In this document: positions 21,087 to 34,609 of the stretch, one piece after another
How the letters are laid out: every line of letters begins with the position of its first letter
How positions within the stretch are numbered: position 1 is the first letter of the stretch
NCBI GenBank assembly: GCA_039619475.1
Contig: CM077115.1
Coordinates: 504,515,352 to 504,579,351 of the forward strand
DNA from: Icerya purchasi
Lineage: Eukaryota; Arthropoda; Insecta; Hemiptera; Monophlebidae
DNA length: 64,000 bases
Direction of reading: 5' to 3'
Position numbers and translations under genes: made by a program
Notes under the pieces: generated by a model
The model's database searches: none
What the model was told of the DNA's origin: nothing
Seen by the model: only the letters and a program-made list of their open reading frames with translations

Positions 21087-23029
21087 TTTATTAATAATAC
21101 TCGTTCGAACTCCTTCCTAAATAAAAATGGTTTTTTTTTTTTAGGTTTTTTTCTTCAAACATGCAACACTAAATTAAAAATAATTTCTAGAATATTTTAT
21201 TTAATATTCAATCTTAAGATGTTATTACGCTTTTATATTATTATAGTTCTAAATCTGCCATTATTAGAGTCGCAGTCTCGGCTAATTTGACAGCCTACTA
21301 CTCTATTTCATTTCGGTGACGCGAGATTATATAGAACTTTTTTTTTCTTCAACGTACTGAAACTGAATTACAGTATTTTTAATTTCAGCGCCCGATTCGA
21401 CCGAAGATGTAAAAATAATCGACCTTTTTAAGATTCCGGCGCTCTTGTTTTAAAAATAAACACGACCAAGAAAAAAAGGGGGGTCCATCCATCACAGTGC
21501 GTGTTCCGGAATGGGGAAATCATTTTAATATTCGAAAAAAAAAAAAACCGTTCACCCTAATTGCCTAAAGTGTATATACACGATGTTAATGTGGGATTGA
21601 GATAAAAATTGTCTACAGCAATCTACGCACATGCACAGTAAGCGGTTTGACGCGCAGGTGTGTAAAATCCATTTGTGAACAATTTTTTCTTATTGTTATG
21701 AATCATTTTTTTTTTTTAAAATGAAATACAACCCTCATTGAGTCGCCGTCCAAAGGTGAATTGTAGCAACCGAAAATCCTACAGAGATTTGATAATATTC
21801 GGAATGTCTGGGGAGGAAGCATATTCGCTCTTGTACGATATGGGAATGCTTGGAACTGGGTGTGTTTGTCGAGCTGCCATAACGTAATCAACGTGCGAAC
21901 CTGCGTTACGTACAGTCTGCTACGGCGACACCGAAGTCATTGACCGACCGTGCCGGCTGACTCCGAGACGCATTGACGTACCACCGCTTCTGCACGTCTT
22001 CCGTACACCGCCCGCGCATCCTCCTCTACGGTGATAAGTTTCGTATTTTTGTTTTAATTATATTTCGTTTAACTTTCCCCGCTGATTTTATCTGCGTTTT
22101 CCCGCTCCTTTTCCTTTTTGTATTTTCCCTTTTTCATTCTTGGGCGCAAGACGGGTTGCTGGTAACATTATAGCTGCCAGCATAGCTAGTCGCGGCACGT
22201 GTATCATTCTGTTTGCAAAGGTGCAATTGGGTGCGAAATATTGTGTGCCGCCCGTCTATATGAGCAGACGGCGGCTACCGTATTCTCGGTAATTACCGCG
22301 GCCGGGTTCACAATGGCAGTCTCGCTCTCGAAGCCGTCCTAATAATAAGGTCAATTTTTCGGTGTCTGCTCCTTATTTGCATGCGTATGTCTTCTAAATG
22401 ATTATTAGTTTTTACCGAAATTCTTCCGCGCTGCTGATTCGCGGCATCGGTAAGAAAAGTGGGGCGGCAACATTGTAATCAAACCGTAATAGAAGTTGGA
22501 ACAAAAACGAACTTGACGCGACCAGGGCGAATAACCCGACCAAGTTTGTTTTTGTGTGGGAGGAAACGGTTGGTAAATTTTTTTTTTTTATTTCTGACAA
22601 TGTCGCCTTGCCAGGTTGTTGGCTAAATCTGCGCAGTTGTCCTCGTTAATTGCAACACGACAGATGCAGTACATTTATTCTGTACGCCATAATGCGCAAA
22701 TATCCTAATTGCGTATTACAATACCGGCCTAGTCTCTTAGTACACGGGACGTTTTTGGTTGTTTTTCTGTTTTTTTTCGTCTAAACGTTTTTCTGTACCG
22801 GAATTTTCCCTGTGCTGGCTGGAGATCATGGGAGCGTTCTGTATTAAAAGGGGAGGAAGGATTTGCGTGAACACGTACAATGCCCCCTCCTGTATTAGCA
22901 TAATTGGTGTCAAGTTGCACCACTTTATCGTCCGGTCTTACGGTATAAGAACATTGTAAGTAATATCGAGACTGCCCCGAATGACGCAATTCGTTTGAGG
23001 ATAAAAACAAGAAACGCCCGATGGAAACT
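21087..23029. other. Spacer with CpG-richer patch (about 21850-22350)
   Basis: 21850-22350 has raised GC and CpG, including ACGCATTGACGTACCACCGC. It may be a regulatory or untranslated segment, but no gene start can be supported. The 139-codon minus frame 22729-23148 runs into the MITE at 23038 and shows no domain. Confidence 0.3.
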
Positions 23030-23037
23030 CTTGGATT

Positions 23038-23392
23038 CAGGGCCGCATCTAAAGATCGGTCCGGGTTCAAACGCCCCGAAAGGTCTGCGAAATGATAACT
23101 GATTGATTTAAATGGTCCGAAATTCAGAATAAATTTATTTCTTTTCAATTTTTGACAAAAGAAAAGTATAATTTTTATGAATTTTATGGAAACGATTATT
23201 TTTTAATTCTTTCTATTGTAGTGTTCAAATATTGCATATTCAATAATTGAGACTACAATGCATTAGTGTACCATTTATAAATAAATAGATTTCATGACTA
23301 CACACACACATACACACATGTATACATATAGTATAATTATAAACATATTTTCATAACCCTCCCCCCGAAATTTTGGTCTAGATATGGCCCTG
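23038..23392. mobile_element. hAT-type MITE with perfect 8-bp target duplication
   Basis: A 355-bp unit starting CAGGGCCGCATCTAAAGATC and ending GGTCTAGATATGGCCCTG. The outer 14 bp form an inverted repeat with two mismatches. CTTGGATT occurs directly on both sides (23030-23037 and 23393-23400), a perfect 8-bp duplication. CAGGG termini and 8-bp duplications are diagnostic of the hAT superfamily. It has no coding capacity; CA-rich sequence lies at about 23298-23320. Confidence 0.9.
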
Positions 23393-23400
23393 CTTGGATT

Positions 23401-24021
23401 AATACATTTGATCGCGTTTCTAGATATTCGGTTATCGACGAAAAGAAATTGGTTTTGTGTCGTTCACAGTTAGTAATATGGAAAACATGTTAGTCTTCGA
23501 TGCAGACTGCAAAGTTGGGACTACCATTTAAGAGCACTCGTCTTAATATCGCCCGAAACGTCCTGTAATTCGGATTTTTGGTCGTAATTACTAGTTTTCA
23601 GCGCAGCACACTTCTTTAAGTCGTTTAGATTTTGACTGACTCTCGGCATGCGGGACTCTTTCACGTGAATTTCTAAAAATCTTGCCTGCTTAGTACTCGA
23701 ATTTTACAGACAGATTCCATCATAAACACCCGCGCAAAAAAGAAAAGAAAAAAAGAAACTGCCCTGGCAACTGTGAGGTCGTGCCTCGGGCCCTTTCTTT
23801 TTACACACCAAAAACCCCAAGGTCTCGCTTTTCGACACGACGTAATGATAGCTTTTTATACAAATCGTACAGACCTTCTACGATAAATAACAGTTTTGCA
23901 TGTTAATAGACGACGAATGAATGCACTAAATCGCGAGCAATATTTTATACCACTTAAACGCTTTCAGTTATCGACGGTATGCCTGGGTGTCCGGCGTTAG
24001 CCATATCAATCGTGTCTCGCC

Positions 24022-24074
<53 letters not shown>

Positions 24075-27000
24075 CCCCGTAAAAGTATATAAAAGCAAAT
24101 CTCTGATATACATTGCCGAATGTCGTACTTAAGTGTATAAATAAGCTAGTGACAAATAATTTATACGACCAATCTAGCATTGTGCGCGTATTATTATAAG
24201 TCATACAACAGATACGGATGTGCCCGAAAAATGTGTGTACTTTGAATGTAGTGTAATTAAACTTACCTGAAAAAAGAAAGAGGAAATTCTGACGATATAT
24301 CGCGGACGAATAACATAAAACGTAATTTCATCATTCTCTTTGATTTTAACAAGTCCTAATTCCTTCAGTTACTACTATTTTCAAATTATGCCAACGTCTT
24401 TTTTTTTTCGGTACATTGTCTTCATACTGATCTAAACATGTGTCCTGTAGAAATATTTTTGTTACACCTATTTGTCTATTCGTTATGTGCTACGGCAATT
24501 TTGTAAATTGTGATGATGGAACTTATTTCAATTTATTTTTATTTTTATTTTCTGTTTCATTTGACGGTTCACCAAAATTCCGACATTGAGGTTATATATA
24601 AATTTGTCGTTTGAAATAATTTTTAAGAAAGAACTTACAACTACCGAAGGTAAATTTTACCAGAGAACTGTCCGAAACTGTTTAAAATTTGAAAATGTAT
24701 GATATGGAACAATGTGATTTTTTATAAAAAGAGTTTTTTTTTTTTTTTTGCATTTTTGCGTGTAAACCTCAATTTAGACACAAGCGCACTATGCAGCGCA
24801 AAGTCAAAGTTCACAGTTGTAATAACTAGCCGCCAGTTTTGTGTTCCAATCGATAATAATCTTTTTTTTTTTTTCTGCATTCAAAAATTTGTTGCCCATC
24901 GCATTTTTCGCTGTAGCGCAAAGAAAACTGATTAGTTAAAAATCACCGTAAATAACGAAAGAAAGAAAGGATTAATTTGCATAAGTAACAATAAACATTA
25001 CAGTTTGTAAAATAATTACTAATATGTGTACCGACACACGAGTCTATCTACACGTAACTAGATTAATAAAAATAATTACGATATGATATGCGATGTTTAA
25101 CCAAGTAGGTGTATTACAAATAGCTAAGTTATTTTGACGCGGATATGTGACTGGAAATCATTTCCCGAAAAGAAGCGTATGACACAAAAACACGTACGTC
25201 ACACGAAAATGTTACCTCGATGATGTCATTCGAGTTTTGTTTTCATTGAAAAATTTTATTCAAGTTTTTACTTTTATTATGTATTCACTCCGATTCTATT
25301 AGTTTTGTGATCGGTGGTTTCAGTTAAAGTTTTTACTGGAACAAAATTATCGTATATACGCATCAGCCGAAGACATGTCTGAAATTTCATATAGCCTGTC
25401 CCCATCTGAAACGTTTTCAAAGGATTACAGTGGTCGGCAGAAAACAACGAAAAGGTAGTCGAAAAATAAATTATGCGTGTAAAAAGCCGCTAACTGTTAG
25501 TAAAAGCCAAACAAACAAACCGTTCCTGGAAATAAAGAAAAACCGCCTTCAAATCAGGTTTGCGTGTTCCTTTTTTCATTTTTTCCTTTTTTTTTTTTTT
25601 AAACTAAAAATTCTCCCCTTACATTCCTCATTTCCGTTTGGCCCTAAAAGTGAAATAGTCTCACTATCCCGTTTCTCTGTTCCACCTCTTCTTCTCTTTT
25701 ACTTCTCTCTATTATAGGTCGCCTAACATATTTATTGCCCTATTTTTTCCCAATTCCTTGTCCAGTATTACCGTTTAAATACATAAGACCCGTTCAGTTT
25801 CTTTTCCTCTTTACTATCTCCTTATTTCATCTTCTCTACACTAGCCTATTTCGAATTTTCTCTGACTGTTCTAGAACCTTTTCTCTAATATAATAGAAAA
25901 AAAAAAAAATGAAAAATCGGTCGAATTTTACGAATATTCGACAATCATACATTAAGGAAAATAAACAGTATTTAAGTAAATGATTTACCCCAGGGTTTCA
26001 TGTATCTCTGTCGTTTATGTGTAGAGTTATTTCCCTTAAGCAAAATTACATCGGACGGATCGACACCGGAAGTTCAAAGGGGGAATATTTTTAGCCGATT
26101 GCAAATATAATTGTGCCGAAAAGTGTTGTCATCAACTGAGCACCAGATGATGAAAACAAAGTGTAATATTTTGCTTTGAAAGGGGTGCGGTTTAAGACTA
26201 AAATCACGAGAATGGAAAAGAAAGAAAAATGGCAAGCTCAGAGGAAGAAGGAAAAGTATAAAAGATGAGGATATGTGGAGCTGGACGCAGTTGTTTTGTA
26301 TATGTGGCTTTTTGTGCATTAGATTTTCGTGCGTCTACAGCTTTTTGTTTATAACGAGCCGCTTTTGAGCTCGCATGGCTTTCTGTTTATTTCCAAGCGG
26401 TTTGTTTGTTTGCCTCTTGCATTCTGGTATTAGAGACCTTCTTTTTGTTTAATTTTTACTTCTCGGCTACCCTTTTGTTTCTTATACTATTACAGAGTTT
26501 ATTTCTTCCATTAGCTTTTAATGGTTTTCACTTGGCGGGGGTTAGTGTCTCTTTTACGGGTATTTGTTAAACTTCTTTTTCCTTTTTCGTTTTTCCTCTA
26601 ATACTGAACATCGTGAAAGTTTTATAAATTTGAAACCCCCCTCCGCTTTAAATCAACGTAACCAAATATTAAGCTATTGTCATATTTGATATTAGAAAAG
26701 AAAAAAATCGACAAAACAAATCTCCTCCAGTTTAGTCTCATACATTTTTGTGTACTACTGAAAATTTTAAGGAAAAGTATTATAGCTCTAAATTAATACA
26801 TTTCGAAATTTTAAATTTTACAATATAATCGGATTTCAGTAGAAAGGTTTTTTCTCTAATAGTTAATATTACGTATGGAATACAAAATGTAATAATATGA
26901 GTAAAAATTACACACACGCGCCTACGCATATACATACGTACATATATGTAACCGGGAGTTCTCGATTTCGATGAAATTTACGAATTAGGGGGAGTTTTAG

Positions 27001-27538
27001 GATCTAGAATTCGATTGGCCGCGGTCTAATTACCAGGAGAAACAATTTTATGAAACGAATAAGTTTTAGAGAAAGGGGCGACCAATGTTTAAGCGATTTT
27101 TAGGCTTTATCAAAAAAATAAGTAAAACACTAATCCGTGCATAATGATGAGATCGTTTGCTTCGGTTCTTGTTGGTTATTAGCTAGTTCGGCATTCAGTT
27201 CTGATGTGGAACAGTTTTGAAGTTATTGGCGTGATGCTACTCGTCGTTTTCTGTTTTTTTTTTTTTGTGTATTTATAGGGAGGGGGCTGTCTGCGTCCGA
27301 AAAAATTTTTACCATATAGACGGAAAACTTACGATCATGATACACAGATCACTATGAACGTTGATCTGACCAAAACATTTCATTTGATCAATTGTGTCAG
27401 TCATTCATTGGGTCAACAGACAGGCCGGATGCCCAAAAAATCAAGTTGTCGAATGATTTATTCGTGTTATGGCATCATCCCCGGATAACGGATTTGCAGT
27501 GGTCGCGATCTTACACCGTATTTTTCGTAGCGTGAAAT
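23401..27538. other. Spacer; no recognisable gene
   Basis: Holds an AAT microsatellite (24022-24073), T runs (24726-24742, 24862-24874), a pyrimidine-rich block at 25570-25890 and a purine-rich block at 26200-26285. Open frames of 60-95 codons follow these skewed blocks and show no domain. Confidence 0.4.
24022..24073. repeat. AAT microsatellite
   Basis: About 17 perfect ATA/AAT units. It creates an artefactual poly-tyrosine open frame on the minus strand. Confidence 0.95.
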
Positions 27539-28157
27539 CAAGGGCGGAACCAGAGAGACATTATTTTGCTCAAGAAAATTATATAATTATACAATATATC
27601 TTATACGGTAGGCAGTAGCTTTGAGAAATACCTTGTTTCGTAAAGAAAATCAAATATTAGGAATTTAAAAATATATAATTATTACAATTTAATTAAAATT
27701 TTGATTTTTAGGTGGAAAATTAATTAAACTATAAAATTATACCTAAAAAATGGTAATTCCGAATTTGAATAGAGTAAATTACTAGAAAAATATATAACGA
27801 TAGTAGTTTTATTCGACTTTACTTCTATTTTATTTTTGATAGTAATCCGATCCAAATTCTTTGTCCGTGAGCAAGTTTAAATATACATCATTGAACTATT
27901 TTTAATTAAAATTACAAAATAAAAATTAAAAATAAATAAGAAAGGCAAAAGATCGATGACAGTTGCGTTTAAAACAGAATAAAACGTAACATTAATAGTT
28001 TTACTAGAAACCAGTATTAGATATTAGTTATTAAAATCCACAGGTATAATACAAAACTTTAATAGTATAAATAAAGCTCGTCTGTTGCACCAAATTTTTT
28101 CATCGGGGTTTTGGTTCTTTGGGGAGATGTACTCCCCCCCCCACCGTGGATTCGCCA
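27539..28157 (+). mobile_element. Non-autonomous repeat, copy 1 (hAT-like ends)
   Basis: The reverse complement matches 49774-50450 along its length. Shared anchors are TATTTCTCAAAGCTACTGCC, AATCGGATTACTA and a C-rich end leading to a GGATTCGCC/GGCGAATCC terminus. The left end starts CAAGGGCGGAACCAG, and the right end's reverse complement starts TTGGCGAATCCACGG. These resemble hAT MITE termini, but I see no convincing target duplication. No coding capacity. Confidence 0.7.
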
Positions 28158-28398
28158 ATAATATAATAAACTCGCGTAGGGATTAATTTTTTAGCTAACA
28201 CGCGTGTGGTAGTATTTAGTAGAATTACTATCTCATTTTTTTTTATTTGAATACGCGTCGTTGTATGTTTTAATTACAAAATTGTCAGGGGAATTTCGTT
28301 TTTTTACAATAAAAAAAAAAATTACCTATGATTTACTTTAAAAAAAAAATATTTCTTCTGCATTGACGAGGTTGTGTTTTTTTTTTAAACGTAAATAC

Positions 28399-29312
28399 TA
28401 GGTGCGTGCGAAATCCCAAAATTTCGGGACGGAACGAGAAAGGTTAAATCGGGATTCTCGATTATCGGAATTTGCCGAGTTTTACGGGAATTCAGTGATT
28501 TATTCGAGTTCTTTGATCCTTTCGGGATTTCTCAATTTTTTTCTAGATTTTTTAAAACTAAATAAAATGTACAGAAAAACCGACACGCTAAGTAACTGTA
28601 CCGTTTTTTTTGTTGTGTATTATTTATATTAACAATTTTACACAAATACAAAAATAGATAACAAATATGTAATTTTATTGAATCAAAATAACATGATTAT
28701 TTTTAGTAAAAAATTATAGGCATATTAACAATTTTACATAAGTGCTATATATAACGAACTTTTGAGTAAACAAAAATAATTTACCTGGTATTTTTAAACA
28801 AGAGAAAAGATACGCATTGCAATCTAAAACAAACATACAACTTTCTGTACAACTGCATACATCCAAAACACAATAACAAAATGTGTATACATCCATACAT
28901 TGTTTTACAAACAAATAACCTTTTTGTAGTCTAATTAAAAAAAAAAAAAAGATAACCTAATCTCGTCTTTCTCAACGGTAAAGCAAAAAAGTACTTCGCT
29001 TCATTTTGGGAAAATTAATGTGCAAAAATGAGAAAATTATAACAAAGAGATAGGTTGTCAAGTACATTACACTTTTGAGTAGTAGTTTTAAGTTCCAATC
29101 ATAGGATTGTTTTCAAAAATAATTTATTGATATTTAGTAATTTTTAGTAAATGTTATGGTGCAAGTGGAATCGCGAAAGTTCGAAGAGAAATACCGTGAA
29201 ATCCGGGAAATTTCGAAAAAGTCGTGAGTCCCGACTCGTCCCGTCCCGGCATTAATTTTCCCTGCTCGAGAGTCGGAAGCCGGAAAATTTCGGAATCTCA
29301 TGTACACCCTTA
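28399..29312. mobile_element. hAT-type non-autonomous element
   Basis: A 914-bp unit with left end TAGGTGCGTGCGAAATCCC and a right end whose reverse complement is TAAGGGTGTACATGAGATTCC, an imperfect inverted repeat. It is flanked by GTAAATAC (28391-28398) and GTAATTAC (29313-29320), an 8-bp duplication with one mismatch. Subterminal stretches are rich in short TTCGGGA/TCCCGAA words in both orientations. Open frames inside are not transposase-like. The terminus resembles the TAGGGTG-type ends of many hAT families. Confidence 0.75.
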
Positions 29313-29320
29313 GTAATTAC

Positions 29321-30011
29321 TACATTTTCGAGACCTATTCGAAATATGCGTGCAACGAGTAACGATCTACATAAGTAACAAAAACAACTAATTTTACTGA
29401 TACCACGCGGTAGCAGAGGAAACCGGATGCGATTGTAGATTTATCACCGAAAATACCGATTACGGCTCATTTACGTTTTTTTTTTTTTGCTTCTTTTTGT
29501 TAATCCGTAATTAATTCTTTTGACTGTTCGTTATTATTTATAGCAGCTTTAAAATTTAAAATTTAGGTTAATCGGAAAAGAAGAGAGATTCTTGTAGTTT
29601 TGTAATATATGTATAAAGTGCATGACGTATTCCGTTAAAAAAAAAAAAAATGTAGTAAAATTAAACATTTCGCAACATTCGAATCGATCATTTAGTAATA
29701 AAAAAATATACCAAAACCTAAAAATCCGTGCTAGGCATTATTTTTTAACTTCTATCCTAGAAAAGCGGCTTGAAATCATAATTGACGTTGTGCGAATGCT
29801 ACATTAAGTTTTTGAATACTCAAAAATATGGCATCGTCCCAAGAATGCACATTTTAATCGCTTTTATTAACGTTGCTTTCATTGTCGTTACATTTAAAAA
29901 CTGCTATGTAAAAGTATTTTACCTTTTACGTTGTTAGCAATGAAATACGGCGAATGGTAGTAATACCGTTAAAATACCATCGATGGTATATTGATTATCG
30001 TCAAAAGATGT

Positions 30012-30047
<36 letters not shown>

Positions 30048-31520
30048 TTGAAACTTTATCAAGTTTTCAATCGAGAACAAAACGTTCAAAATACGGCAGC
30101 GGTTATTTTTGGGCTTATGGACACGTGTGATATATAGTAATGTTTCGCAGCTAACTAAAACGGCGCTTGTTCATAATTCGTTCACGATATAATAGAGTTC
30201 TTCGAGTCGATGAGGTGTTCTTTCGGTAAGTTGGAAGAACTGTCCGGAGAGGAGCGATTAAATGAAATGTAATTACGAAAAGAAGGGTTTTGGGGTTTCC
30301 TATCGTTCCGGAAGGTAGCGGGCAGAGAGATAAACTTCGCGTCGTCATTGAAAATCGAATTGCTTCGGTTTAAATCGGGTATAGTCGGGTGAAATATGCC
30401 TTTGTTAGTTCGTAGAATGACGCCAGACGGAATTAATAGCCGACTGATCGAAAGATTCAGTAGTTATTTCGCTTTTTTAATATTGAACGAAGGTATGTCG
30501 TCACGTATGTGTACAATCGTGAAAATGTAAAACTCTTTGAGGGAAATAAAATGAAAAACCTATTCGTGGAAATAGCACGTTATTAATCGAGAAAATGACC
30601 TTGAATGCATGCAGACGGAAATGTAAGCCGTTCTCTGGAGGTCGCTTATTATTATATACAATAGACTTTGGTTGCACGAACCGGCATATTTGAAATAGTA
30701 TTCACGCGTTGCGTATAATTTGTGTAACAATTTTATTGGATCCCGTTGATCCCGCTTTTTCTCATGGGCCACGCGCGCGCGCGCGCGTGTCCTCGAGAGA
30801 AATCTCCATCGGGGTTTAAAACGCTTTGGTTCTTTTTTCGTAGTCCGTGTCCCGCACACATACAGTTCATTTTTAGTTGAGTTTATTTTCGCATACTTAT
30901 AAATAGTATTGATTATAGAAATACTCTATTAAACAGTGTATTAGAAAGAAAAAAAAAGGCAAGTTCACTCAGGAGGCCAAAAAGCTATAATATCATTTAA
31001 AATCTGATGAAAAAAATTTTTGATATTTATATTATTGTCGCCGCAAAAACTCGCATAAATACGAATCTAAATGGTTTCGTGCTGTTCCGCATTGAATCTT
31101 GTTTTGATATTTTGCTTTTTCGCACGGCGATTGAATACTTTGCGTATGTGTTTGCAGGATCTATACGACTGAATGTTCGTAATTCATTTGCGTTCGATGT
31201 CAGCTATTATATGCGTTCCATTTGTCATATATTATTGTTGTTGTTGTTCCTGCTGCTAGGTTACACATTCTTTGGTTACATTTAATAATACTTCGGAACT
31301 TCGGCTGGGAACTGCATACATGAAACAGTGCTTGTCAAATTCCTCCAAATAGCCACAGTTGTGGATATATTCTTCCGACATTATTAATTTTTAACCGGAA
31401 TCCATCTATTTCTACTGTTTTTTGTTTGGACCACCTGTCATTTGAAAGTTTTTTAATAGGTTATCCGCACACACTTCTCTTAAATAGTTTTTTCAATACG
31501 TAATAGTATTTGTAGACCTG

Positions 31521-31583
<63 letters not shown>

Positions 31584-33180
31584 TATCTAACCTTATAATC
31601 AAGTAAATTTTCTGAGCCCAATTTCACATTTCCCTCGTCTCCATCGATTGTTTCCGTCACTTGAAAAAAAAACTGTCATTTCACGATCATTTCTTTTTTT
31701 ATGTAGAATTCCTCTTTTCTTGCAAAAGTTCAACTGCCCTTTTCTTTTATATTAATTTGAACTAAATAAAGAGACTCGAGATGCTTTTATTGCTGGAATT
31801 ACAAAAACATGCTGAAGTTGTTGATCAAGAATAACGAGATGGCCGATGCGATTGAAGGGAACGCAAAGGGACTCTGTGCGAAAAGCTAAATAACGAAAGG
31901 GGGAAACGGGAAACGATATTTGGCGATTATTTAGTACGGGGTTAATTAAAGAGTTAGAAAGAAGAGGCAATTGCAGAGGATTCAGACGACCACACGGAGT
32001 TAAAGCGTTTTCTAATGATACACATTAGGTAGTGTCGAAGTGTGTGAGTTGGCCTTGAGAGGAGTCAAAAGAAGGAGGAAGAATTCAAAAGCAAAAAAAA
32101 AAACAAAAACAACCAACATCAAGTTATCTATCCTACTGTCGTCATATATTGCGCAAGTTGGAACGGCAAATTTTTTGTTCTCACGAATAATCGCACTACT
32201 TCGTGCATATGACGCGAATGAACTCGTTGAATTTTCTGCATTTTAATACTTCTCCGATGTCTGAAGATGTGAGACGTTTTACAAATTTAAATTTAGAGAA
32301 GGAATTTGTATTTTAAAGGCGCAAAAAAGAAAGAGAAAAAAAAAAGATGAAAGTTCGTTAAATCGTCGCCAAGCGAAAGTTGTCCAAACTTTTGAAAAAT
32401 TCTCCTGTCTCTAGAATATACACATATCGTATCGGCGTATACTTTGAACGAGGTCAATATCATAACCGGACTTCGATCATCTCCTCTGCTTACACTGATT
32501 TAAAACTCGACGATGGCTCTCTTAGCCGATCTCATACACTCCGTGTAGGTAGGTTCACTCCTACGATTTTTAAACACCATTTCCGGTTTACTTCTCGAGA
32601 ATCATAATCGTGCCTATTATTATTCGCCTATAAACCGCCGACGACACCCATTATACCGACAGCGGTGATAGAACTGTTGCGCTTTTATCTGATTTTATCG
32701 CGTCTCATCCTGGTTTTTCAATAGTTGACACCGTCGTGTCTCACATTTGGACACGCTTGCATACTAGAAGAGTGCGGGCGTGTGCTAACGGGAAAAAAAG
32801 GCAAAAACGTTTTCTTTTATCTTAAGAAAATCAGATGAAATTATAAAGAACGATACTGAGGAAAATAGTAACATTGAGAAATAATTTTTTGCTACGAAAA
32901 ATCGCAGCGATTTCAAGAAGACAAACGGTGAAAAGAGAAGAAATATCGAGAGGTAGGGAAGGAGAAAAGAGAAATGGTAATAGTCGATTGAACAGAGTGT
33001 TGCGGATGAACATTGTGCCGAATACTTCTGCAACTTTATTCGTGATATGTAAAATCTGCCCGGTTTTCTCCCGTTCATGAAATTACGGAATTACGAAATA
33101 AACGCTAAATATGTTGTATATTATTGAAACACACATTCGTAGGTTAAAACTTTTTCTTCACCATCTCTCTACCTGTGTAG
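29321..33180. other. Spacer; no recognisable gene
   Basis: Contains a 33-base A run (30013-30045), a GC dinucleotide run near 30773-30787 and an AT microsatellite at 31525-31579. Open frames of 60-99 codons have no recognisable domain. Confidence 0.4.
31525..31579. repeat. AT microsatellite
   Basis: About 27 uninterrupted AT units. Confidence 0.95.
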
Positions 33181-33910
33181 CGTTTCGTTTGATAGAATGC
33201 CGTTCGCAATTTTCGATTCGTCCCTGAGCTGGTTGTGTCTACTGGAAAAGTTGCTGCGAATTTGAATTTTCGAACTGGAGGAACGATCGCATAGAAGTAG
33301 CGCGTCGAAAGTATTCCAGCGTCGACGCGACTATTTTAGCCCGGATACGTTGCTAACAACTGGGTTAGTCGTTGGAAATAATGAATGGTCTTTTCGTAAT
33401 CGTTGTCCGCTTTTAGCGTCCGTCGCGCGTGGGTCTGCTGTGTGCCACCGCCGCCATGTGCTGGAGAAGAGGTTACGCACGATCCCGCCTGGTCTCGGTG
33501 GAAGCGTGTGCGCGGGGGGGGGGGGGGGTCGGAGGATTTTCTGTCGAATTATTTATTTCCCTTATGTACACGTATAGTTTTTTTTAAACTCGCGGCTAAA
33601 TTGTTCCTTGTTGACGACGCGTTTTGACCGGCTTAATTCGCCGACAACAGCGCGACAACGGTGATTATGTCGTCCCGCGCGAGCCGCTCTCCGCGGGCAG
33701 CCCAGTCGAATTTTAGCTCTGCGTGTGTCTCCGAGTTTATCGCGGTATGCCAAAAATTCAAACACCAGTCGGTGGTGGTCCACGTGTCGTCGGCATCATT
33801 GGTACGGCTCGATTATGTTTCCCGTTCTAGCGGGCTTGTGTGCGCGCAAATTGTCGGAATTTATAAATAAAATTTATCTTCACAGGGAACGGGGTCTGTC
33901 GGCTTTCATC
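33181..33910. other. CpG-rich patch with G15 tract
   Basis: This interval has clearly more CpG and GC than the rest of the window, with overlapping open frames on both strands (for example 33661-33870 plus and 33562-33783 minus) and a run of 15 G at 33514-33528. None of the translations carries a motif I recognise. It could be a promoter or 5' untranslated exon of an unseen gene. Neither direction is supported. Confidence 0.3.
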
Positions 33911-34282
33911 GCGATCTATCCGAATGATTATTTCGAGTGATTTTAAGTGGCCATGTAAAATGAAGGCGATCCCTAATGGAGAAGGCGGTTGGTTTTTAGG
34001 GTTAAAAATTATTTCAGCGTTTTGAATGATCAATTTCACTGCGATACGGATGTTCGCCGTAGAATTACGAATGCTGAAACCTCGCGCCTAATCGAGCCTA
34101 TTCATTTTAAGCGTAATACTTCTTGTTCTTTCGCGGTTCCTCCCTCTAAGCCTATCAAAATCTTTGTCTATTTGTGTATTTCGAACGTTTCTATTGAAAA
34201 ATCGATAAGTAAAATAAAAACTTTAAACCATATTTCCGTAAATCCGCAAGATCATGCGGTAAAAATCGATTACTATTATTGA

Positions 34283-34319
34283 TGAGGAGGAGGAGGAGGA
34301 GAAGGAGGAGGAGGAGGGT
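34283..34319. repeat. GGA microsatellite
   Basis: Imperfect GAGGAG repeat with one GAAGG interruption. Confidence 0.9.
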
Positions 34320-34609
34320 GCGAATAATCAATCTTCTCCCCGGTGGTTTTCGTCGTTATATCGAAATATGGTAATTGACACGACGTTGTTGTTGTTATTT
34401 TTCTGCTTAAACAAATGATCGTTTTTATTTTAGGCTTTTTTCTCCTTACACATGAAAGAATGACGATAAAATATCATCAAAGCAAGAATAAACAAGTTCA
34501 ATCACGATGTTTCATGCCCCGAGAATTATTATTATTCCGTATGTTAAATTCAGGATAACAACTGTATGTTACCTACATGATGATATTAAGTTCAAAACAA
34601 AGAAATCTG

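Noticed and set aside
22729..23148. 139-codon minus-strand frame
   Set aside because: It runs across the left end of a hAT MITE with a perfect target duplication, contains no recognisable domain and has a skewed composition.
23968..24204. 78-codon minus frame with poly-tyrosine
   Set aside because: The tyrosine run is the translation of an AAT microsatellite.
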